From an uncultured Fusicatenibacter sp. (GTDB lineage: Bacteria > Bacillota > Clostridia > Lachnospirales > Lachnospiraceae): a DNA stretch of 64,000 nt. The notes under the pieces were generated by a model. That model worked only from the letters and a program-made list of their open reading frames with translations. It was not told the origin of the DNA and did no database searches. This document shows positions 26,548 to 35,276 of this stretch, piece by piece (the first letter of the stretch is position 1; the number at the start of each line of letters is the position of its first letter). Where the stretch lies: contig CABUPZ010000002.1 in assembly GCA_902493585.1 (NCBI GenBank), positions 25,145 to 89,144 of the forward strand, written 5' to 3'. A program made the position numbers and the translations under genes.

Positions 26548-27270
26548 ATGAAGAAAAGCGCAGAAAGTATCCTGGACTGGATATATCCGAGGCGCTGTCC
26601 GGTCTGCGACGGGATTCTTGAGAAAAAAGAGCCTTATATCTGTCGGAAATGTGCAGGAAAGCTGAAGCCGGTGGAAGAGCCGAGATGCAGGAAATGCAGT
26701 AAGCCGATCCGCTCGTGGACAGAAGAATACTGTGTGGAATGCGGCAAAGGGAAGCATGTCTACGAAAAAGGATATGCCGTTTATCCGTACCACGGACCGA
26801 TTCAGGGATCGCTGATGCGTTTTAAATATGCGCAGAGACAGGAGTACGCTGGTTTTTATGCTCAGGCGATCCGTATCTACGGCGGCGATGCCATACAGAG
26901 GATGCGGTCGGAGGTGTTGGTTCCGGTGCCGATCCATAAAAAGAAACTTCGAACAAGAGGCTACAATCAGGCAGAAGTCCTTGCACGGCAGCTGGCAGAG
27001 CAGACGGGGATTCCGATGGATGCAGATCTGGTTTTGCGAAAGAAAAACACACTGCCGCAGAAAGAACTGGACCATGAAGAGCGCAGGAGAAATCTGAGAG
27101 AAGCCTTTGCTCTGAAACATCCGGAGAAAAAACTTCCGTATAAACGCATTCTTCTGGTAGATGATATCTACACGACCGGCAGTACCGTAGATGCGCTGGC
27201 GGCTCTTTTGAAACAGGCCGGTGCCGAAGAGGTCTGCTTTGTGGCGGTGGCTATCGGAAATACAGGATAA
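26548..27270 (+). CDS. comF: ComF-family phosphoribosyltransferase-like protein
   Basis: 240-residue ComF homologue linked to natural transformation and ssDNA handling. The N-terminal zinc ribbon has four Cys-x2-Cys pairs (CPVC, CRKC, CRKC, CVEC; residues about 17-72) and the C-terminal PRTase domain ends with the PRPP loop ILLVDDIYTTGSTVDA. The conserved VPVPIHKKKLRTRGYNQAE is present. The start at 26548 follows GGGAGGT with 7-base spacing; an upstream in-frame ATG at 26494 lacks a site. Last gene of the mreB-recD2-comF run. The comG/comE uptake genes are not in the window, so competence is not implied. Confidence 0.93.
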   Translation: MKKSAESILDWIYPRRCPVCDGILEKKEPYICRKCAGKLKPVEEPRCRKCSKPIRSWTEEYCVECGKGKHVYEKGYAVYPYHGPIQGSLMRFKYAQRQEYAGFYAQAIRIYGGDAIQRMRSEVLVPVPIHKKKLRTRGYNQAEVLARQLAEQTGIPMDADLVLRKKNTLPQKELDHEERRRNLREAFALKHPEKKLPYKRILLVDDIYTTGSTVDALAALLKQAGAEEVCFVAVAIGNTG

Positions 27271-27285
27271 CTTTTCAGGAACCGC

Positions 27286-27314
27286 TTTCCATCCGGCAGA
27301 TATTATGATAGAAT
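27286..27314 (+). promoter_or_regulatory. candidate promoter of the cdaA gene cluster
   Basis: TTTCCA, a 17-base spacer and TAGAAT in the comF to 27405 gap, about 90 bases before the first gene of the cluster. Confidence 0.5.
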
Positions 27315-27404
27315 AATGAAGATGTGATCTGGCAAATACTGCGGAAAATGTCGTATGACTGATACGTCTGTTTTGCAGCCAGTATGTGATAAAGAGGAAA
27401 ACCT

Positions 27405-27827
27405 ATGCTGAATAAGGAAAGAATCCGTCAGATGACGGCTCTTGCCCGTTACGAGCAGGAGGATGGAAAAAAAGAAATGAAGATCAGCCGGTATTACCGG
27501 AACGATTATATCGGACTTATGCTGCTGAAAAATTTCTTCATTACAACGATCGGATATTTTCTGGTGATCGGTCTTTGGGCGCTGTGGAAACTGGACTGGC
27601 TCATGGATGGAATGGATTCCATGAATCTGTGGCTGCTGCTGTTTCTTCTGGCGGCGGTTTACGTGGGAATGCTGATTGTTTATTCGGCGATCACCCTTTA
27701 TATTGCGGTGCAGAAACATAAACGGGCCGTGAAGAATACGAAAAAGTATACGCAGGGTCTTGGGGCGCTGCTGAGAGAGTATGGCAGAGAAGAAAGAAGG
27801 CAGCAGAACAGGAGGAATCCCGAATGA
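27405..27827 (+). CDS. two-helix membrane protein of unknown function
   Basis: I do not recognise this 140-residue protein. A charged N-terminus (about 35 residues) is followed by two hydrophobic segments (about 41-61 and 76-103) and a strongly basic C-terminal tail (HKRAVKNTKKY, ending REERRQQNRRNPE). Both ends are probably cytoplasmic. Its stop codon overlaps the next start by four bases (ATGA), so the two products are made together. The pair lies directly upstream of cdaA and cdaR and shares their direction. A role in c-di-AMP or envelope homeostasis is possible but unproven. Confidence 0.75.
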   Translation: MLNKERIRQMTALARYEQEDGKKEMKISRYYRNDYIGLMLLKNFFITTIGYFLVIGLWALWKLDWLMDGMDSMNLWLLLFLLAAVYVGMLIVYSAITLYIAVQKHKRAVKNTKKYTQGLGALLREYGREERRQQNRRNPE

Positions 27828-28978
27828 CAATGTTTTTGGAACTGAAGGAAAAGCTGAAAGCAATCTATGCAGAATACGGAACGTATATCCTTCCGGCAGC
27901 CAAATTTCTGCTGGCCTTGGCAGTGTTTCTGAGCATCAATCATACGCTGAACTATGTGCCGGTGCTGGGCAACATATTTGTTGTACTGATCCTTTCACTG
28001 ATCTGCGCGATCATTCCGCTGAATGGCATGGTATTCTTTGCGATGGTTATGATCCTGCTGCAGTGTACGGGAGTACATATTCTTGCGGCGGCGTTCGGGG
28101 CGGTTCTGTTCCTGACGCTGTGGGTGCTGTATCTTCGCTTTGCCTCCGGGGAAGCTTTGGCGTTGGTACTGACCCCGCTGGCATTCGCTCTGAATATTCC
28201 GGCGGCAGTCCCGATCGCTTTCGGACTGGTCAGCGGTCCCGTATCGGCGCTGTCTGTGGCATGCGGTCTGATCGTATATTATTTTATGAATCTGATCCAG
28301 GAGCGGATTGCAGTGCTTGCAGCCGGGGAGGATCTGAATATGCTGGATCTTGTGACGGCTCTTGCGGAGGGGATCTTCCAGAATGAAGAACTCCTGGTTG
28401 CAGTCATCTGCTGTACCGTTACACTTCTGGTAGTGAATCTGATCCGGAGCCTTGAGGCGGATTACGCGTGGGAGGTTTCCGTGGTTGCTGGCGGTATCGC
28501 CTATCTGGTGATCCAGCTTGCCGGCGCACTGTTTCTGGAAGTGCCGGTGTCTGTTCCGGTGCTGGTGATCGGAACGGTGGGAGCGTGTCTGATCTGCTAT
28601 GTTCTCCAGCTGTTTGTGTTTGGCGGAGATTATTCCAGAAGCAAGATGTTTCGTTTTCAGGATGATGAATACTATTACTATGTGAAGGCTGTTCCGAAAA
28701 TGGCAGTTGCAAATCCCGATCGAACCATTAAAAATATCAGCGAAGAAGAGAGCAAAGAAAAAGAGAAGAAAGAAGAAGTTCCGGAGGAAACAGAGATTCT
28801 GAAGGACTATGAAATTTCAAGGAAAGAGCCGGAAGAGCAGACCGTTGAAATTCCACAGGATACCATTCAGACGCAAGGAGACTCACCGGAACCGGAAATG
28901 GACCTTGAAATGGAGGATGATTACTTTGACTCTGTAGACTTTGAAGAAAAGTTGACAGATACACTGAAGAATCTGTAA
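27824..28978 (+). CDS. polytopic membrane protein with acidic tail, upstream of cdaA
   Basis: 384 residues of unknown function. Residues about 15-265 are hydrophobic with roughly eight to nine helices; residues 290-384 form a long, strongly acidic cytoplasmic tail (EEESKEKEKKEEVPEETE, later DLEMEDDYFDSVDFEEK). No catalytic or transporter motif is apparent. The start codon overlaps the preceding gene by four bases. The following gene is the c-di-AMP cyclase cdaA, 90 bases downstream. The charged tail could be a docking or regulatory segment. Confident as a gene because of its coding quality, coupling and length; function unknown. Confidence 0.8.
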   Translation: MTMFLELKEKLKAIYAEYGTYILPAAKFLLALAVFLSINHTLNYVPVLGNIFVVLILSLICAIIPLNGMVFFAMVMILLQCTGVHILAAAFGAVLFLTLWVLYLRFASGEALALVLTPLAFALNIPAAVPIAFGLVSGPVSALSVACGLIVYYFMNLIQERIAVLAAGEDLNMLDLVTALAEGIFQNEELLVAVICCTVTLLVVNLIRSLEADYAWEVSVVAGGIAYLVIQLAGALFLEVPVSVPVLVIGTVGACLICYVLQLFVFGGDYSRSKMFRFQDDEYYYYVKAVPKMAVANPDRTIKNISEEESKEKEKKEEVPEETEILKDYEISRKEPEEQTVEIPQDTIQTQGDSPEPEMDLEMEDDYFDSVDFEEKLTDTLKNL

Positions 28979-29067
28979 AGAGAAACAGGAAACCGGAGTG
29001 ACGAAGGGGAGAATCCGCTCCGCTTGATTTACAGGATAAAAAACGGGAAAAGAAGGGAAGTGACAGT

Positions 29068-29961
29068 GTGCAGGCAGTTTGGAATTGGATAACGATACGT
29101 TTATCGGAGATAACGCTTCCGAAGCCCATAGAATTTATTGATATCGTACAGATTTTGCTGATCGCATATTTTGTGTACCATCTGATCCGATGGGTGCAGA
29201 ACACGAAAGCGTATACACTGTTAAAAGGTATCCTGGTAATCCTGGCATTTTTTGCGATAGCAAGTATCTTTCAGATGCAGACGTTTCTGTATCTGCTTGG
29301 AGCGCTGGGAGGGGTTGCGCTGACAGCTCTCGTTATTATTTTCCAGCCGGAACTGCGAAGGGCAGTGGAACAGCTTGGCGAAAAAACGCCGCTGGCCTCC
29401 ATTACGCTTCCGGGATCATCGGAAAAAGAGGAGCGATTCAGCGATAAGACGGTCAACGAGCTTGTGCGTGCAAGTTTTGAAATGGGAAAAGTGAAAACCG
29501 GAGCTTTGATCGTCATTGAAAGAAATATTACACTGGAAGAATTTGAAAAAACCGGAATTGCAGTGGATGGAATTGTGTCCAGCCAGCTTTTGATCAATAT
29601 TTTTGAACACAATACGCCGCTGCACGACGGTGCGGTGATTGTCCGGGGAGACAGGATCGTATCGGCGACTTGTTACCTTCCACTGTCAGATAACATGACC
29701 CTGAGCAAGGATCTTGGCACCCGCCACAGAGCGGGCGTAGGAGTCAGTGAGGCGACAGATTCCTTTACGATCATCGTTTCTGAAGAAACCGGCAATGTTT
29801 CCTACGCAGTGGGCGGTGAGCTGACGAAAGGCGTAACGCCGACGGAACTGAGGGAGCAGCTCCATCTGATCCAGGACCTTCCACATAAACAGGACGGCGA
29901 GGACGGAAAAGGAAAACGCCGGATCCGGAGACGAAAAAAAGAAAGGGCGGGTGAATCATGA
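29068..29961 (+). CDS. cdaA: membrane diadenylate cyclase (c-di-AMP synthase)
   Basis: 297-residue CdaA/DacA enzyme that makes c-di-AMP from two ATP. Three N-terminal helices (about residues 20-90) are followed by the DisA_N catalytic domain, with the hallmark LHDGAVIVRGDRI (DGA motif) and GTRHRAGVGVSEATD (RHR motif). A basic C-terminal tail (RRIRRRKKE) follows. The start is a GTG at 29068 with AGAAGGGAAG upstream. Its stop overlaps the cdaR start (ATGA). The order cdaA-cdaR is universal in Firmicutes, but the usual third gene glmM is replaced here by an HPr gene. Confidence 0.95.
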   Translation: MQAVWNWITIRLSEITLPKPIEFIDIVQILLIAYFVYHLIRWVQNTKAYTLLKGILVILAFFAIASIFQMQTFLYLLGALGGVALTALVIIFQPELRRAVEQLGEKTPLASITLPGSSEKEERFSDKTVNELVRASFEMGKVKTGALIVIERNITLEEFEKTGIAVDGIVSSQLLINIFEHNTPLHDGAVIVRGDRIVSATCYLPLSDNMTLSKDLGTRHRAGVGVSEATDSFTIIVSEETGNVSYAVGGELTKGVTPTELREQLHLIQDLPHKQDGEDGKGKRRIRRRKKERAGES

Positions 29962-31295
29962 AAGAAAAGATATTGAACAACCTGCCGCTTAAAATTGCGT
30001 CCGTGATCATTGCAATCATTATCTGGTATGCAGTGACGGACATCAGTGATCCGATCATCACCAGAACTTTTACGGACATTCCGGTACAGATTACCAATGA
30101 ATCTTATATCGCGGAAGGGCGGAAGACTTATCAGGTATCGGCGCAGTATCAGACCATGGCGGTATCTATAAGAGGGAACCGGTCCCTGGTCAACAAAGTG
30201 CAGGTAGAAGACATCACGGTGACAGCGGATCTGACCCAGATCGTTACGATGGAAACCGATCCGGTCTATGTGCCTGTCACTGCGACATGTGCAGGAATTT
30301 CGTCGGAAAATATCCATACACAGACAGCAACCATACCCATCGAGATCGAAGATGTGGACAGCGCCAGATTTCCGATCAGCGTCGATGTAGGAGACACCAG
30401 CCCGGCAAAGGAATATGAAATAGGAAGCAGAACGACCGATCCAGAAACAATTTCTATTTCCGGTCCGGAATCCCTGATCAGCAAGATCAGCAGCGTGGTG
30501 GCAAAGGTGGATGTCAGCGGCATGTCGGAGTCCGGAACGGTAAAGGGAACGCTGGTTGTGATCGATAAAAACCTGGACGAAATGACAGAGACTCAGATGA
30601 ATTTCCTGAATTTCGAGACCGGAAGCCGTGAGATTGATGTTGCGATTGAACTTTGGAGAAAACAGACCGGAGTCCAGCTGAAAGCTGAGTACAGCGGAAC
30701 ACCGGAACACGGCTATCAGGTGACAGATATCACCACGACGCCGGAGGAGATCACCGTTGCGGGATCCGAGGAAGCGCTGAGTGAACTTGCAGCCAATGGA
30801 AATGTGGTTACCATACCGGCAGATTTGATCAATATCGACGGTCAGAGCAAGGATACAGACATCACGGTGAATATTGATGAACTGCTGACCGACGAACCGG
30901 AGATGAAAATTACCAGTTCCGCGGAAACCGTGACCGTGCATGTATCAATTCTTCCGAATGGAAGTAAGGAATTCCAGCTGGATGTAGATCAAATCCAGAC
31001 GAAAAACCTGGCAAGCAATCTGACGGTTCTCTATGATCAGACACAGATACCTGTGCGCATCAAAGCATCAGACGAAAATCTGGAAAAGTTTGATACCTCA
31101 ATGCTGATTGCGACAATTGATCTGAGCGGAAAGACCGCAGGAGACTACGAGGTTCCGGTCCAGATCCAATTACCGAATAATTATGAACTGGTCAATGGAG
31201 ATGACGAAGAAACTGAGAAGAATGAGGTGACTGTGACAGTGCATCTGAAGGAAAAGACAGATACTTCTGCAAGAACCTCTGAAAATGCCAATTAG
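29958..31295 (+). CDS. cdaR: CdaA regulatory protein with YbbR repeats
   Basis: 445-residue regulator of CdaA. One N-terminal helix (LPLKIASVIIAIIIWYAV, about residues 8-25) anchors an extracytoplasmic part made of four YbbR-type beta domains (roughly 45-125, 130-215, 220-305 and 310-415), each carrying the recurring P-x-x-v-x-v-x-G or TVxGxxxxLxxI pattern (for example ISGPESLISKISSVVAKVDV). A Thr/Ser/Glu-rich tail ends the protein. Coupled to cdaA by a four-base overlap. The family binds the CdaA membrane domain and tunes c-di-AMP synthesis. Confidence 0.93.
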   Translation: MKEKILNNLPLKIASVIIAIIIWYAVTDISDPIITRTFTDIPVQITNESYIAEGRKTYQVSAQYQTMAVSIRGNRSLVNKVQVEDITVTADLTQIVTMETDPVYVPVTATCAGISSENIHTQTATIPIEIEDVDSARFPISVDVGDTSPAKEYEIGSRTTDPETISISGPESLISKISSVVAKVDVSGMSESGTVKGTLVVIDKNLDEMTETQMNFLNFETGSREIDVAIELWRKQTGVQLKAEYSGTPEHGYQVTDITTTPEEITVAGSEEALSELAANGNVVTIPADLINIDGQSKDTDITVNIDELLTDEPEMKITSSAETVTVHVSILPNGSKEFQLDVDQIQTKNLASNLTVLYDQTQIPVRIKASDENLEKFDTSMLIATIDLSGKTAGDYEVPVQIQLPNNYELVNGDDEETEKNEVTVTVHLKEKTDTSARTSENAN

Positions 31296-31307
31296 GAGGA
31301 AACAAAA

Positions 31308-31577
31308 ATGGTAAGCAGGAAAGTTACCGTGACAAATCCGACAGGACTGCACCTTCGTCCGGCAGGGAATCTTTGTAAAGAGGCGATGAAGTATAAATCA
31401 ATGATAACATTCCAGTTCCGTGATACTACGGCCAATGCCAAGAGCGTACTCAGCGTGCTTGGCGCCTGTGTCAAAAGCGGAGATGAGATTACGCTGATCT
31501 GCGAAGGCGAAGATGAACAGGAAGCGCTGGAAGCGCTGGCAGCCGCAGTGGAAAGTGGACTGGGAGAACAGAACTGA
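31308..31577 (+). CDS. ptsH: HPr-family phosphocarrier protein
   Basis: 89-residue HPr. The phosphorylation histidine is His15 in NPTGLHLRPAG, and the HprK target serine is Ser46 in NAKSVLSVLG. Both are intact, so it could act in the PTS and in catabolite control. It lies 12 bases after cdaR with AGGAGG before the ATG. enzyme I and hprK are not nearby. Whether this is the main HPr or a paralogue that joins carbon status to c-di-AMP control cannot be decided from sequence. A very strong terminator follows. Confidence 0.93.
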   Translation: MVSRKVTVTNPTGLHLRPAGNLCKEAMKYKSMITFQFRDTTANAKSVLSVLGACVKSGDEITLICEGEDEQEALEALAAAVESGLGEQN

Positions 31578-31603
31578 CGGACAGATACCATATAGGAAAA
31601 CAG

Positions 31604-31670
31604 AAGCAGAACACATCTGAAAACTTTCGGAAGGAAAGTGCAGATGTGTTCTGCTTTTTTTTTTTTTTTT
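31604..31670 (+). terminator. strong intrinsic terminator after ptsH
   Basis: AAGCAGAACACATCTG pairs perfectly with CAGATGTGTTCTGCTT; the arms enclose a loop that itself contains ACTTTC-gga-GGAAAGT. Fifteen or so T residues follow. It ends the cdaA-cdaR-ptsH unit. Confidence 0.95.
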
Positions 31671-31872
31671 GTGGACAGCAGTGTGGGCAGAAAATTTTAA
31701 AAACAGAACAATACACAGAAGACGGACGGAGAAGTGGTATGAAATGGGGCGAAAGCTGTGAAAAAGAGTTATGAAAGAAAAAAAGACTGAAAATAAGTGG
31801 ATAAACAGAAAAAATATATCAAAAAATGTGCTTAACGAAAAAGACATAAAATTGTCAAATATGGATAACATA

Positions 31873-31901
31873 TTGCGGTTTACCAGAGGATATGATAAAA
31901 T
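31873..31901 (+). promoter_or_regulatory. candidate promoter of the polysaccharide operon
   Basis: TTGCGG, a 17-base spacer and TAAAAT, 45 bases before the first polysaccharide gene. The 200 bases between the ptsH terminator and this site are AT-rich and hold no gene or recognisable RNA element. Confidence 0.55.
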
Positions 31902-31945
31902 GAAGGCTACATAATATAAAAGAGTAACCGGGGGGAGTTCCTGCG

Positions 31946-33364
31946 ATGTATCAGCAAAAGCAGAAGTTTCAGAATTTACTTTTAATGATTATTGATGCGG
32001 TTTGCATCGTGGCAAGTTATCTTTTCGCAAGTTTTTGTAGGCTGAAGTTCAGACCAAATCCAATGGGGCTTTCGATGAATGATGTAATGGGAAGTTTGTG
32101 GCTGGTCTTTTTAGCCTATTTTTGTGTGTTCATATTTTTTAATATGAATCAGTATCTGATGCAGAGAGACAAATACGAAGAATTCATCTATGTTATCAAG
32201 GTGAATATTTTCGTGTCGGCTGTTTTGGCAGTTATTTTTTTCCTGGCCCGTGAAATGGATTTCTTATCCAGAGGCGTATGGCTTGTTACCGTGTTGTGTA
32301 ATGTTATTTTGATGTATATTGGACATTTGGCGGCAAAGAAAATTCTGAAAAAGCAGTATGCACTTGGAGGAAAGCAGCATATGTATCTGGTCACGACCAA
32401 TGACCGGGTGGATAAAGTGCTGTCACAGCTTGAAGAAGCGGAGGAACTGAATTTCTATACGGTGCGTATTGCGATTCTGGATGTGGACCGCAGGGGAGAG
32501 AGTATCAAAGGATTTCCTGTTGTGGCTACTTTTGAGGATTTGTATGAAGATGCCAGAAAAGAAGTGGTGGATGTTGCGTATATCAATATTTCCTATTCTA
32601 CCGGAAAGTCTTTGGAAAATTGTATCAGTGAATTCGAGAAGATGGGAATTACGGTACAGCTGAATATCAATGTGCTGGAAGGGCAGGAAGGTTTTGGAAA
32701 ACAGATTGATATGATCGGAGATTATCCGGTGGTAAGTTTTGCCCCGCGTTTTTTTGATTATAATAAGCTGGTGATGAAACGGATCATTGACATTGTTGGA
32801 GCTCTGGTAGGGCTTGCCATTACAGGTGTTGTGACGATTTTCCTGGCACCAATTCTGAAACTGGAGTCCCCGGGACCTTTGGTCTTCAAACAAAAACGAG
32901 TAGGGAAAAACGGACGGTATTTTTACATTTACAAATTCCGTTCCATGTACAAAGACGCAGAAGAGCGGAAAGCCGCCTTGATGGAGAAAAATGAGATGAA
33001 GGGTCTGATGTTTAAGATGACGGATGACCCGCGGGTGACGAAAGTCGGAAAATTCATCCGTGCCACCAGTATTGATGAGCTTCCGCAGTTCTGGAATATT
33101 CTGAAAGGCGATATGAGCCTGGTGGGAACAAGACCGCCGACTGTAGATGAGTTCCAGCAATACGAAGCGCGGCATAAACGCCGCCTAAGCATGAAACCAG
33201 GCCTGACAGGCATGTGGCAGGTGAGCGGACGCAGCAATATTGAAGATTTTGAGGAAGTTGTCCGCATGGATCTGGATTACATCGACAACTGGTCGCTGCA
33301 GCTGGATGCTAAGATTATTTTAAAGACCATTGTCGTTATATTTAAAAAAGTAGGAGCAAAATAG
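31946..33364 (+). CDS. polyprenyl phosphate sugar-1-phosphate transferase
   Basis: 472-residue WbaP-type phosphoglycosyl transferase that starts repeat-unit assembly by moving a sugar-1-phosphate from a nucleotide sugar to undecaprenyl phosphate. Four N-terminal helices (about 10-120), a Rossmann-like middle domain (about 130-245) and the catalytic C-terminal domain with membrane re-entrant helix KRIIDIVGALVGLAITGVV, then FKQKRVGKNGRYFYIYKFRS, the Asp-Glu dyad in TSIDELPQFWNIL and KPGLTGMWQVSGRS. GGGGAG precedes the ATG. First gene of the operon. The sugar (galactose, glucose or an amino sugar) is not readable from sequence. Confidence 0.93.
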   Translation: MYQQKQKFQNLLLMIIDAVCIVASYLFASFCRLKFRPNPMGLSMNDVMGSLWLVFLAYFCVFIFFNMNQYLMQRDKYEEFIYVIKVNIFVSAVLAVIFFLAREMDFLSRGVWLVTVLCNVILMYIGHLAAKKILKKQYALGGKQHMYLVTTNDRVDKVLSQLEEAEELNFYTVRIAILDVDRRGESIKGFPVVATFEDLYEDARKEVVDVAYINISYSTGKSLENCISEFEKMGITVQLNINVLEGQEGFGKQIDMIGDYPVVSFAPRFFDYNKLVMKRIIDIVGALVGLAITGVVTIFLAPILKLESPGPLVFKQKRVGKNGRYFYIYKFRSMYKDAEERKAALMEKNEMKGLMFKMTDDPRVTKVGKFIRATSIDELPQFWNILKGDMSLVGTRPPTVDEFQQYEARHKRRLSMKPGLTGMWQVSGRSNIEDFEEVVRMDLDYIDNWSLQLDAKIILKTIVVIFKKVGAK

Positions 33365-33381
33365 CAAATAGGAGAGAAAAG

Positions 33382-34479
33382 ATGAAAAAGTATGATTATG
33401 TATTAGTAGGAAGCGGACTGTATTCCGGAGTGATCAATTATCTGGCGCATCAGGAGGGCAAAAAATGTCTTGTTATTGAAAAACGTGATCATATCGGAGG
33501 AAATGTGTATTGTGAAGACATCGAGGGAATCCATGTGCACAAATATGGCGCGCATATTTTTCATACCAGCAATAAAAAGGTCTGGAATTTTGTAAATTCT
33601 CTGGTAGAATTTAATCGGTATACCAATTCACCGATTGCCAATTATAAGGGTGAGATTTACAATATGCCGTTCAATATGAACACTTTCAGCAAAATGTGGG
33701 GCGTTCGCACGCCGGACGAAGCAAAAGCAAAAATCGAGGAACAGCGGGCAAGTATTCCGGGAGAGCCGAAAAATCTGGAAGAACAGGCGATCAAGCTGGT
33801 GGGAACAGACATTTATCAGAAACTGGTAAAGGGTTACACGGAAAAACAGTGGGGCAGAGACTGTAAAGATCTGCCAAGCTTTATCATCAAAAGGCTTCCG
33901 GTACGTTTTACCTATGACAATAACTATTTCAACGACGCTTACCAGGGGATTCCGATCGGCGGATACAATGTGCTGATCGATAAGCTATTTGAAGGCGCGG
34001 ATATTGAGACCGGCGTTGATTTTCTGGAGAAGAAAGAGAAGTATATGGAGATGGGCGACAGAGTCGTTTATACCGGTGCGATTGATGCGTACTATGACTT
34101 CTGTCTTGGAAAGCTGGAATATCGTACGGTACGGTTTGAAACAGAAGTTCTGGATATGGAAAATTACCAGGGTGTTGCGGTTGTCAACTATACAGACAGG
34201 GAGACGCCTTATACCCGTGTGATCGAACATAAGCATTTTGAGTTTGGCACACAGCCGAAGACAGTTATCTCAAAAGAGTATTCGACAGACTGGAAGGAAG
34301 GTATGGAGCCGTACTATCCGGTGAACGATGAGAAAAATCAGACGTTGTATCAGGAATACGCGAAAAAGGCAGCGGAAGAAGAAAAAGTGATTTTTGGCGG
34401 CCGTCTGGGTGAGTATAAGTATTATGATATGGACAAGGTAATAGAATCGGCAATGAATATGTGGGAGAAGATCAAGTAA
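33382..34479 (+). CDS. glf: UDP-galactopyranose mutase
   Basis: 365-residue FAD enzyme that interconverts UDP-galactopyranose and UDP-galactofuranose. The N-terminal dinucleotide motif VLVGSGLYSG departs slightly from GxGxxG. RDHIGGNVY, HKYGAHIFHTSNKKVW, GYTEKQWG and the late EHKHFEFG are all family blocks. Its presence means the polymer made here very probably contains galactofuranose. GGAGAG lies before the ATG, and the stop codon overlaps the next start by one base (TAATG). Confidence 0.96.
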   Translation: MKKYDYVLVGSGLYSGVINYLAHQEGKKCLVIEKRDHIGGNVYCEDIEGIHVHKYGAHIFHTSNKKVWNFVNSLVEFNRYTNSPIANYKGEIYNMPFNMNTFSKMWGVRTPDEAKAKIEEQRASIPGEPKNLEEQAIKLVGTDIYQKLVKGYTEKQWGRDCKDLPSFIIKRLPVRFTYDNNYFNDAYQGIPIGGYNVLIDKLFEGADIETGVDFLEKKEKYMEMGDRVVYTGAIDAYYDFCLGKLEYRTVRFETEVLDMENYQGVAVVNYTDRETPYTRVIEHKHFEFGTQPKTVISKEYSTDWKEGMEPYYPVNDEKNQTLYQEYAKKAAEEEKVIFGGRLGEYKYYDMDKVIESAMNMWEKIK

Positions 34480-35258
34480 TGAAGATTACCGTCATTGTTG
34501 CAGTGCATAAAAAATATCGGATGCCGAAGGAGAAATGTTATCTTCCGCTTCATGTGGGAAGAGAAGGCAAAGCGGATATTGGTTTTGTCGGAGATAATAC
34601 CGGTGATAATATTTCCCAGAAAAATCCATATTATTGTGAATTGACCGGATTGTACTGGATGTGGAAAAATATGGATTCTGATTATATGGGACTGGTACAC
34701 TATCGAAGATATTTTGCGGGAAAACAAGGAGCGGGACATGGTGATAAATTTAATCAGATCTTGACAGAAAAAGAAATCAAGAGCCTTTTGATGAAGAGCG
34801 ATATTATTCTGCCAAAAAAGAGACGCTATTATATTGAAAATTTGTATTCGCATTATGCACATACCCATTATGCGGAGCATTTGGATTATACCAGAGAAAT
34901 TCTGTTGGAGAAATGTCCGGAGTATGTTTCAGCTTTTGATAAAGTAATGAAACGTACTTACGGACATATGTTCAATATGTTTATTATGTCCCGCAAAAAA
35001 TGTGATGCTTACTGCAGCTGGCTGTTTCCGATTCTCACGGAACTGGAACACAGAATTGACTATGAAAATTATGATTCGTTTCAGGCAAGGTTGTTTGGAA
35101 GGGTCAGTGAGCTGTTGCTGGATGTCTGGATGGAGAAGAATGGATACTCGTATCAGGAAGTTCCGGTGATCAGCATGGAACAGGTAAACTGGCTGCATAA
35201 GGGCGTGTCTTTTTTGCTGGCAAAGTTTTCTGGGAAAAAGTATGATGCAAGTTTTTGA
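34479..35258 (+). CDS. DUF4422 family glycosyltransferase
   Basis: 260 residues beginning MKITVIVAVHKKYRMP. The protein has the DUF4422 pattern: NPYYCELTGLYWMWKN, then YMGLVHYRRYF and a central GHMFNMFIMSRKKCDAYC. DUF4422 proteins often accompany Glf in capsule and exopolysaccharide loci and are thought to be glycosyltransferases. I chose the start at 34479, coupled to the glf stop; an ATG at 34461 would overlap glf by 19 bases. Linkage and sugar unknown. Confidence 0.88.
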   Translation: MKITVIVAVHKKYRMPKEKCYLPLHVGREGKADIGFVGDNTGDNISQKNPYYCELTGLYWMWKNMDSDYMGLVHYRRYFAGKQGAGHGDKFNQILTEKEIKSLLMKSDIILPKKRRYYIENLYSHYAHTHYAEHLDYTREILLEKCPEYVSAFDKVMKRTYGHMFNMFIMSRKKCDAYCSWLFPILTELEHRIDYENYDSFQARLFGRVSELLLDVWMEKNGYSYQEVPVISMEQVNWLHKGVSFLLAKFSGKKYDASF

Positions 35259-35276
35259 GAGAAAGATGATTGTAAG

